The notes under the pieces are model-generated. The model did not search any database. It had not been told where the DNA came from and saw only the letters and a list, made by a program, of their open reading frames with translations. This document shows positions 15,007 through 21,073 of a stretch of DNA of 21,073 bases, piece after piece. A program made the translations under genes and the position numbers. Positions within the stretch are counted from its first letter, which is position 1, and the number at the start of each line of letters is the position of its first letter. Source of the DNA: Bacteroidales bacterium (lineage in GTDB: Bacteria > Bacteroidota > Bacteroidia > Bacteroidales > FEN-979); the NCBI GenBank assembly GCA_023231065.1, contig JALNWE010000052.1:1-21073 (forward strand), given 5' to 3'.

Positions 15007-15025
15007 GATATACAGGATTTTTCAG

Positions 15026-15033
15026 TAAGTTTG
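15026..15033 (+). promoter_or_regulatory. Candidate promoter (-7 element) of the M14 peptidase gene
   Basis: TAAGTTTG matches TAnnTTTG, 20 nt before the ATG. The nearest TTG-type -33 (ATTG at 14998-15001, within the repeat's end) is 24 nt away, slightly long. Confidence 0.5.
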
Positions 15034-15053
15034 GCTGTTTATATAAAGGGAAT

Positions 15054-16856
15054 ATGCGGTTTTTGCTATCCATTATTTTTGTAATCAGCTTCATGTCAGG
15101 TTATTGCCAGATCGATAACTGGACTACCTACTATGAAAAATCCGGAAAAAAGGAAACCCCGCGATACCGGGAAACCGTCGATTTTTGTCGTCAGATGGAT
15201 GAAGCTTCCCCGTTTATCACGATGCAGTTCTTAGGAAAAAGCGCCCAGGGAAGGGATATTCCCTTTCTGATCATCGACGGGAAAGGATTGAAGGATCCGG
15301 AAGCCATCCACCAGGCAGGAAAATCCATTGTACTGATCCAGGCGTGCATTCACCCAGGTGAACCAGAAGGAAAAGATGCGGGGCTTATGCTCATCAGGGA
15401 CATGGTATTTGGGCATCCGGAATCCGGAATACCGGAAAACCTTTCGATACTTTTTATCCCCATTTTCAACGTGGATGGCCATGAACGGTTCGGGCCCTAT
15501 AACCGGATCAACCAGAACGGGCCAACGGGGATGGGATGGCGGGTCACGGCGAATAATCTTAACCTGAACCGCGATTTTCTAAAGGCAGATACACCCGAAA
15601 TGCAGGCTTGGTTAAAACTGTTTAACCGTTGGCTACCTGACTTTTTCATCGATACCCATACCACCGATGGCGCCGATTATCAATATCAGCTTACCTATTC
15701 CATGAATATTTTCGGTGACATGGATACGGGATTAACCCGGTGGAGTAAAGAGATTTTCCTTAAAAATATGACAACCGATATGGAAGCTGCCGGGATCCCT
15801 GTTTTCCCCTATATTGAATTCCGTAACTGGTTTGATCCGAAAAGCGGTCTGGAATCAGGCGTTTCGCCCCCCATGCTATCCCAGTCTTATACTTCTTTGC
15901 GCAACCGGCCAGGTTTGCTTATAGAAACCCATATGCTGAAGCCTTACGATCAACGGGTTAATTCAACCTATCAATGTCTGAAAATTTCATTGGAAATTCT
16001 GAATAAAGAAAATGAAAGACTTTTCGCCCTGGTTAAAGCAGCTGATTTCTATTCGGCAAATCCTGAATTCCGAAAGATTGATTTTCCGTTACAATTCAAA
16101 ACAGCCTTAGATGACAGCAATATGGTTGTTTTTCGCGGTATCGGCTATGATGAAGTGAAAAGTGAAATCACCGGAGAAACCTGGTTCAGGTATGGAAAAA
16201 ATGAGGTCACTTTTTCTCTCCCCTATTTTGATAAAATGGAACCGGTTACGAAAACAAAATTGCCCGAAGCTTATATCATACCGGCTGAATGGGCAACGGT
16301 CATCGGGCGCATGGCGGATCATGGCATTAATATGTACTTGCTGAAAAAAGATACTGTATTCACCGTAAATACCTTTCGGTTCAGGGATCCCGCCTGGCAA
16401 TCAACACCCTATGAAGGCCGGCACAGGATGACGCATATTGAATTTCAGGAAGTTGCTCTCGAACGGAGCTTTCCGGCCGGATCGGCGATCGTCCCGATGG
16501 ACCAGCCCTGTGCCCGGATCATAGCCCATATCCTTGAACCGGATGGAAACGGATCTTATCTGTCCTGGGGGTTTTTTGATGCCATTTTCGAACAGAAAGA
16601 ATATGCCGAACATTATGTTATGGAGCCTATTGCACGGAAAATGCTGGATGAAGATCCTGCCCTTAGATCAGAATTTGAGAAAAAAATGAAAGAAGATTCC
16701 ACATTCGCCAATAATTCAAATGTTATCCTGAACTGGTTTTTCAGTAAAACTCCGTACTGGGACAAAAACAAGGATCTTTATCCGGTGGGGAAAATTTTTG
16801 ATAAAAAGCTTACCGATCAGTTGATTAAAAACCAAGCTGTTGCCCGTAAACTCTGA
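15054..16856 (+). CDS. Secreted M14-family zinc carboxypeptidase
   Basis: Predicted extracytoplasmic metallopeptidase. An N-terminal signal peptide (residues 1-18, hydrophobic LLSIIFVISFMSG) ends before a Gln, the usual Bacteroidota type I cleavage pattern; the lone Cys is not in a good lipobox. Catalytic residues of the carboxypeptidase A fold are all present. H100 and E103 (HPGEPEGKD) with H202 (DTHTTDG) bind zinc, N172-R173 (NLNLNRD) bind the substrate carboxylate, and E291 (LLIETHML) is the general base. The M14 domain spans about 35-310. The C-terminal 290 residues have no family I recognise, probably a beta-rich accessory domain. Length 600 aa. It stands alone on the plus strand. It probably releases amino acids from peptides or cell-wall material, which fits the amino-acid fermentation genes, but the substrate is unknown. 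Confidence 0.9.
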   Translation: MRFLLSIIFVISFMSGYCQIDNWTTYYEKSGKKETPRYRETVDFCRQMDEASPFITMQFLGKSAQGRDIPFLIIDGKGLKDPEAIHQAGKSIVLIQACIHPGEPEGKDAGLMLIRDMVFGHPESGIPENLSILFIPIFNVDGHERFGPYNRINQNGPTGMGWRVTANNLNLNRDFLKADTPEMQAWLKLFNRWLPDFFIDTHTTDGADYQYQLTYSMNIFGDMDTGLTRWSKEIFLKNMTTDMEAAGIPVFPYIEFRNWFDPKSGLESGVSPPMLSQSYTSLRNRPGLLIETHMLKPYDQRVNSTYQCLKISLEILNKENERLFALVKAADFYSANPEFRKIDFPLQFKTALDDSNMVVFRGIGYDEVKSEITGETWFRYGKNEVTFSLPYFDKMEPVTKTKLPEAYIIPAEWATVIGRMADHGINMYLLKKDTVFTVNTFRFRDPAWQSTPYEGRHRMTHIEFQEVALERSFPAGSAIVPMDQPCARIIAHILEPDGNGSYLSWGFFDAIFEQKEYAEHYVMEPIARKMLDEDPALRSEFEKKMKEDSTFANNSNVILNWFFSKTPYWDKNKDLYPVGKIFDKKLTDQLIKNQAVARKL

Positions 16857-17116
16857 TCTCCTGGTTTGTCCCCCCGATAATTCCTATAATGACCGCATCA
16901 GGTGCACCATGTTTGTGAAGGTCATTCAGTAAGAAAATTCCCGTGGCGACCTGACGTCTATTACCGGAATGGTTTTTGACTTGGTCGAAAAATGGCCGGA
17001 TCAATCTGACGTATCATTGACAGAAATGTGCGATGTGTCAAAATTAAGTCCGTTTTCATAACCAATCAAAGGTTTTGTTTTTACATTTACATTTTAAAAA
17101 TAATTCCGGATTAGTC
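16857..17116. other. Gap without a confident gene
   Basis: The 260 bases between the peptidase and the membrane protein hold no convincing complete gene. Two short open stretches read like protein but lack good starts. One is on the minus strand (about 17013 down to a stop at 16825, about 63 codons, overlapping the peptidase end). The other is on the plus strand (16931-17061, about 43 codons after a stop). Either could be a decayed gene remnant. No TAnnTTTG element for the downstream gene is seen. The last 45 bases are AT-rich with TTTACATTTACATTTT. Confidence 0.4.
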
Positions 17117-19099
17117 ATGAAAAACCGGAGATGGATTATCCCGCTTCTCCTTATATCTGGGCTCATTTTTATTATGGCCCTTCGTCAACTTTCGGATCCT
17201 GATTTCGGATTTCATCTGAAATATGGTAAGTGGATTGTTGAAAACCACCAGATTCCTTCCAAAGACCTTTCCACATACACGGTACCCGGTCACGAATATG
17301 TTGATCTGCATTGGTTGTTCCAGGTTATTACCTATGGGGTATATAAGCTTACAGGTTATAACGGAGTAAGCCTTTTTTTCTGTTTTATTACCTTGTTACT
17401 TTCGCTGTTGCTGATCATCAGGAACCGTGTCGGCCATATCCCTCTCCCCATTACTTGTTTTCTGCTTCTTTTCTCTTTTCTGTTAATAGATTCGCGCTTA
17501 GCGCCGCGTCCGGAAATGTTCAGTTTTCTTTTTCTGACCCTTGTAATATTTATCCTGGATATTTATCGCGACACACACCGTACTTACCTTTACCTTTTAC
17601 CGGTTATTTTTTTGTTCTGGTGCAACATGCATTCCCTTTATATACTGGGGTTAATTGTTTTGGCGACATACCTATTCAGTCAGTTATGGTATGAGCGGAA
17701 ATTTGATAAAACATTACTCCTTTGGTCCGGTACAGCGCTCCTGGTTTGTTTTTTCAATCCCTTTGGGATCAGGGGATTCGCATTCCCCATGGAGCTTTTA
17801 AGCCGTTTTGATCCCCGTAATGTGTACAACCAACACATTCAGGAATTCATGCCTTTTTTTGCCCGGCCCCGGTTTGTCGCCCGCGATTATATCTTTTTGT
17901 TTTCATTAGCATTGACCCTTGTATTGATGATCCTGACCTGGCGGAGGCGTAGAGTCCATGAAATTATCCTGATTGTCGTATTTGCATTTCTGGCCATCAA
18001 TTCCATCCGGAATATCCCATTGTTTGCCCTGGTCGCGTTTCCCGTTTTAAGCCGTTCCCTGTCAGAGCTTAAACCCCGGTTATCTTCCCCTTTGAAAAAG
18101 ACCCGGCTGATCTTTTATATAATCATGATCATCTTACCGATAGCTGTGGCTTCCCGCGTCCTGACAAATTCCTGGTACATCGATAATAATTCATTCAATA
18201 AAACCGGAATGGGGGTAGATGATCTGCATCAGCCGGCGGAGGCGGCAGCATTTCTTGTGAGGAACCATCTTGATGGGCGTATCCTGAACAGCCTTGGTTT
18301 TGGAGGTTGGCTCTCATGGACAATTCCACAACCTATCTTCATTGACGGAAGGCTGGAGGTGATGCAGGATTCTTTATACCGCGAAATCACTTCAAGTTGG
18401 GAAGGAAATTTATCAAAACTCATTGACCAGCACAAACCTGTCCTGATAATTTATAATTACCTTAAGTATTATCCGTGGACTTTTCAGCTTAAAGAGATGC
18501 CGGATTGGCGTCTCATTTACGTTGACGGGATTGCAGTCATCTTTGCTTCCCGGAATTATGCCCCTGAAATTCCAGCAGTTAACCTTTCTACTATCCCCTC
18601 AAAAGAGATGGCTTCGCCCCCTCAGAACTTTGTTTCCTGGATGAAAGGATTTTATAGGCCAACTGATTACCAATCTTTAGACGAAATGCATAAGGGATTG
18701 TTCCGTTTTCAGATGAGTGGTAGTTTAATCGGAAAAATGAATGCCGGGAAAGCTGTCATCATCTTTAACCGGGCCAACGAAAAATATAAATCGGGCAATT
18801 TTAAGGGTGCTATTATAGGATATGATTCTGCCATCACACTTTATCCTGAATATGCTAAGGCTTACAACAACCGGGGAATTATACGCGCTTTTGAACTGAA
18901 AGATTATTCCCGCGCTAAAATGGATTTTGATAAAGCCCTGGAATTATCACCTGAATATGCCGATGCCTGGTTGAACCGCGGGATTGTCTGGTTTTATTTA
19001 CACAACCCGGAAGCGGCATGCAGCGACTGGAATCATGCCAGGCAACTTGGGAACCCGCGGGCAGCAAGGCTTATCGAATTACATTGCAATCGCGAATAA
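17117..19099 (+). CDS. GT-C-like multi-pass membrane protein with C-terminal TPR repeats
   Basis: Inner-membrane protein with about ten hydrophobic helices in residues 5-360. Its motifs recall the GT-C/family-39-like group of putative lipid-linked-sugar glycosyltransferases: LSDPDFGFHLKYGKWI early in the first outside loop (acidic pair D27/D29), then LAPRPEMFSFLFL, CNMHSLYILGL, FNPFGIRGFAFP and RNIPLFALVAFP. Residues about 370-500 form an outside domain with FGGWLSWTIPQPIFIDGRLEV. The C-terminus (about 555-660) contains two or three TPR units (AYNNRGIIRAFELKDYSRAKMDF and AWLNRGIVWFYLHNPEAA), likely for protein contact. I chose the ATG at 17117 (660 aa), not an upstream TTG at 17075, since the hydrophobic start MKNRRWIIPLLL is typical. 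Enzyme activity is an inference; acceptor and donor are unknown. Confidence 0.78.
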   Translation: MKNRRWIIPLLLISGLIFIMALRQLSDPDFGFHLKYGKWIVENHQIPSKDLSTYTVPGHEYVDLHWLFQVITYGVYKLTGYNGVSLFFCFITLLLSLLLIIRNRVGHIPLPITCFLLLFSFLLIDSRLAPRPEMFSFLFLTLVIFILDIYRDTHRTYLYLLPVIFLFWCNMHSLYILGLIVLATYLFSQLWYERKFDKTLLLWSGTALLVCFFNPFGIRGFAFPMELLSRFDPRNVYNQHIQEFMPFFARPRFVARDYIFLFSLALTLVLMILTWRRRRVHEIILIVVFAFLAINSIRNIPLFALVAFPVLSRSLSELKPRLSSPLKKTRLIFYIIMIILPIAVASRVLTNSWYIDNNSFNKTGMGVDDLHQPAEAAAFLVRNHLDGRILNSLGFGGWLSWTIPQPIFIDGRLEVMQDSLYREITSSWEGNLSKLIDQHKPVLIIYNYLKYYPWTFQLKEMPDWRLIYVDGIAVIFASRNYAPEIPAVNLSTIPSKEMASPPQNFVSWMKGFYRPTDYQSLDEMHKGLFRFQMSGSLIGKMNAGKAVIIFNRANEKYKSGNFKGAIIGYDSAITLYPEYAKAYNNRGIIRAFELKDYSRAKMDFDKALELSPEYADAWLNRGIVWFYLHNPEAACSDWNHARQLGNPRAARLIELHCNRE

Positions 19100-19103
19100 T
19101 TCG

Positions 19104-19111
19104 TACCTTTG
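19104..19111 (+). promoter_or_regulatory. Candidate promoter of the PurF-like gene
   Basis: TACCTTTG matches TAnnTTTG, with ATTG 17 nt upstream. It begins just 4 bases after the stop of the membrane-protein gene and ends 22 nt before the ATG at 19134, indicating separate transcription. Confidence 0.6.
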
Positions 19112-19133
19112 AGCGCTAATTTCATGTATCATA

Positions 19134-21035
19134 ATGAGCGATTTTATCCATCACGAATGTGGTATCGCCCTTGTTCGTCTCCTCAAACCGCTTGAATTTT
19201 ACCTGGCCAAATATGGTACTGCGTTTTATGGCCTGAATAAGCTGCACCTTCTTATGCAAAAGCAGCATAATCGGGGACAGGATGGAGCAGGGATTGCAAC
19301 CATTAAATTTGATCTTGAACCGGGGAATAAATTCATTAACCGGATCCGTTCCAATGCAAGCAACCCGATAGAGGATATTTTCCATAAAGCGGGTAAAGCT
19401 GTTAGGGAACTTGAGGAATTGCATCCTTCCCGGTTGAACGATATCCAGTGGCTTAAACATAATATTGAGATGTTTGGGGAATTATACCTGGGTCATCTCC
19501 GATATGGCACTTACGGGAAAAACAATCTTCTCAACATCCATCCCTTTATCAGGGAAAATAACTGGATGACCAAGAATTTGGTGCTTGCAGGTAATTTCAA
19601 TCTGACCAATGTTGATGAGCTTTTTGAGAAATTGATCGACCTGGGACAATATCCGGTTGAAACCAGTGATACCATTACGATTCTTGAAAAAATTGGTCAT
19701 TTTCTCGACGAAGAAAATGAAGAACTTTATCGGAAATTCAAGGAACAAGGGTATCCTAAGCGCGATATTACTTTTCAGATCGCTAAAAACCTGAATGTTC
19801 AGAAAATATTGCGGAGGGCTGCCAAAACCTGGGATGGCGGTTATGTTATTGCCGGATTGTTCGGGCATGGCGACTCCTTCGTTATGCGCGATCCCTGTGG
19901 CATCCGTCCTGCATTTTATTACCGGGATGACGAAATTGTTGCCGTAACATCGGAGCGTCCGGTTCTTCAGACTGCCATGAATGTACCGTTTGACGCCATT
20001 TCTGAATTACAACCCGGACATGCTTTGATTATAAAGAAAGACGGGAAAGTAGCTGAAAAGGAATTCAGGAAACCAGAAGTCAAAAAACCTTGTTCATTCG
20101 AAAGGATTTATTTTTCCAGAGGAACAGATAAAGATATTTACAGGGAACGGAAACGGTTGGGAAAGTTCCTGGCCCCGGGAATATTGAAAGCGATTGATCA
20201 CGATATTGAGAACACGGTTTTTTCTTATATCCCAAATACGGCTGTCGATGCATATTACGGACTTGTTGAAGAAATCGATGATTTCTGTGACAAGATCAAA
20301 ATCGATAAAATACTGGATGCTGGTAAAGCGCTCGATAGGGACAAGTTGGATGCGATTTTCAAGCTCAAACCCCGGTCTGAAAAAGTAGCGGTGAAAGACG
20401 TTAAACTCCGTACTTTCATTACCCAGGACTCCCAACGTGATGACCTTGTTACCCATATTTACGACATCACTTATGGCAGTATACGGTCCGGAAAAGATAA
20501 TCTGGTAATTCTGGATGATTCCATTGTACGAGGGACAACTTTGAAGCAAAGTATCATCCGGATCCTTGACCGTCTTGGCCCCCGCAAGATCATCATTGCA
20601 TCTTCAGCGCCCCAGATCCGTTATCCGGATTGTTATGGGATCGACATGACAAAATTGACTGAGTTCATCGCCTTTAAAGCAGTCATTGAATTATTGAAAG
20701 AAACCCGGCAGGAAGAAATCATCAATGAGGTTTACAGAAAAGCAAAATCCCAGGAAAAATTGCCAAAGGAAAAAGTCGTCAACTTTGTAAAAGAGATCTA
20801 TCAACCTTTTACATCAGAACAAATAGCTGATAAAATCGCTGAACTTGTCACCCCTCCATCCTGCCACGCACGGATCCAGATTGTTTTTCAAACCATTGAT
20901 GATTTGCATGAAGCCATCCCGGAACATCAGGGCGATTGGTACTTTACCGGAAATTATCCTACCCCCGGCGGAAATAAGGTCGTTAATAAAGCTTTCATCA
21001 ATTATATTGAAGGAAGCGATTCAAGACCCTATTAA
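19134..21035 (+). CDS. PurF-like amidophosphoribosyltransferase paralogue (long Bacteroidota form)
   Basis: Canonical PurF makes 5-phosphoribosylamine from PRPP and glutamine, the first step of purine synthesis. This protein has the N-terminal Ntn glutaminase domain: a possible nucleophile C9 in HECGIAL (which would need removal of eight residues, as in B. subtilis PurF), QKQHNRGQDGAGI (42-54), GHLRYGTYG, LAGNFNLTN, MRDPCGIRP and SERPVLQ. The C-terminal phosphoribosyltransferase domain has the PRPP loop LVILDDSIVRGTT and KIIIASSAPQIRYPDCYGID. At 633 aa it exceeds normal PurF (about 470-510). The extra length is spread over an insertion after the QHNRGQ motif (about 60-110), another before the PRPP domain, and a C-terminal tail of about 100 residues. 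I recall such long forms as common in Bacteroidota beside a normal PurF, so its reaction may differ. It has its own promoter. Confidence 0.85.
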   Translation: MSDFIHHECGIALVRLLKPLEFYLAKYGTAFYGLNKLHLLMQKQHNRGQDGAGIATIKFDLEPGNKFINRIRSNASNPIEDIFHKAGKAVRELEELHPSRLNDIQWLKHNIEMFGELYLGHLRYGTYGKNNLLNIHPFIRENNWMTKNLVLAGNFNLTNVDELFEKLIDLGQYPVETSDTITILEKIGHFLDEENEELYRKFKEQGYPKRDITFQIAKNLNVQKILRRAAKTWDGGYVIAGLFGHGDSFVMRDPCGIRPAFYYRDDEIVAVTSERPVLQTAMNVPFDAISELQPGHALIIKKDGKVAEKEFRKPEVKKPCSFERIYFSRGTDKDIYRERKRLGKFLAPGILKAIDHDIENTVFSYIPNTAVDAYYGLVEEIDDFCDKIKIDKILDAGKALDRDKLDAIFKLKPRSEKVAVKDVKLRTFITQDSQRDDLVTHIYDITYGSIRSGKDNLVILDDSIVRGTTLKQSIIRILDRLGPRKIIIASSAPQIRYPDCYGIDMTKLTEFIAFKAVIELLKETRQEEIINEVYRKAKSQEKLPKEKVVNFVKEIYQPFTSEQIADKIAELVTPPSCHARIQIVFQTIDDLHEAIPEHQGDWYFTGNYPTPGGNKVVNKAFINYIEGSDSRPY

Positions 21036-21036
21036 T

Positions 21037-21073
21037 CTATTGACTATTGACAATTGACTATTGACTATTGACT
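21037..21073. repeat. Tandem heptamer repeat (CTATTGA)n
   Basis: Five consecutive 7-mers, CTATTGA x2, CAATTGA, CTATTGA x2, then CT at the window edge. The array starts one base after the PurF-like stop codon and runs off the window, so its full length is unknown. Confidence 0.9.

Noticed and set aside
20094..20549. Minus-strand open frame of 151 codons opposite the PurF-like gene
   Set aside because: Antisense to the conserved PRPP-domain region, with no recognisable motif or start signal.

Overview
The window looks like a chromosomal piece of an anaerobic, fermentative member of the Bacteroidota (Bacteroidales-like). Three things support this. Eight genes have a match to the Bacteroidota -7 promoter element TAnnTTTG just upstream, and Shine-Dalgarno sequences are mostly weak. 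The gene families are typical of the group: a long PurF-like protein, short MntP, an ECF sigma factor beside a one-TM partner, and a secreted M14 peptidase. The base composition is moderate, roughly mid-40s % GC by eye. I see no rRNA, tRNA, CRISPR array, phage or transposase gene.

Left block (56-4909, all minus strand): a five-gene nucleotide-sugar operon transcribed wbpE > wbpD > wlbA > galE > rfbB. The first three are the dehydrogenase/aminotransferase/acetyltransferase trio that builds a 2,3-diacetamido uronic acid on UDP. galE and rfbB supply UDP-galactose and the dTDP-4-keto-6-deoxyglucose precursor of deoxysugars. Together they feed O-antigen, capsule or surface-glycan synthesis. The UDP-GlcNAc 6-dehydrogenase and any 2-epimerase must lie elsewhere. 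elbB (5097-5741, plus) follows divergently, behind a dispersed repeat.

Central block (5792-10903): ptb, an APC-family amino-acid permease and buk form a minus-strand operon. tnaA (tryptophanase) is divergent from it across a short regulatory region holding two promoters and a TTGTTAA-N4-TTAACAA palindrome. The set suggests amino-acid uptake and fermentation with ATP made from butyryl-CoA or a branched acyl-CoA. mntP (manganese efflux) and queD (queuosine/7-deazapurine precursor synthesis) follow on the plus strand.

Regulatory block (12050-14784, minus): two related TetR regulators, then an ECF sigma factor and a membrane-anchored probable anti-sigma partner. The upstream regions of both tetR genes share an operator-like element (TTACCCTG within palindromic GGTAA/TTACC sequence), which suggests auto- or cross-regulation.

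Right block (15054-21035, plus): a secreted M14 zinc carboxypeptidase, a GT-C-like multi-pass membrane protein ending in TPRs, and a divergent PurF-like glutamine amidotransferase/phosphoribosyltransferase. The window ends in a tandem heptamer array. No wholly new system is evident. The most notable points are the permease inside the ptb-buk operon opposite tnaA, the shared TetR operators, and a 59-bp repeat found upstream of two unrelated genes.
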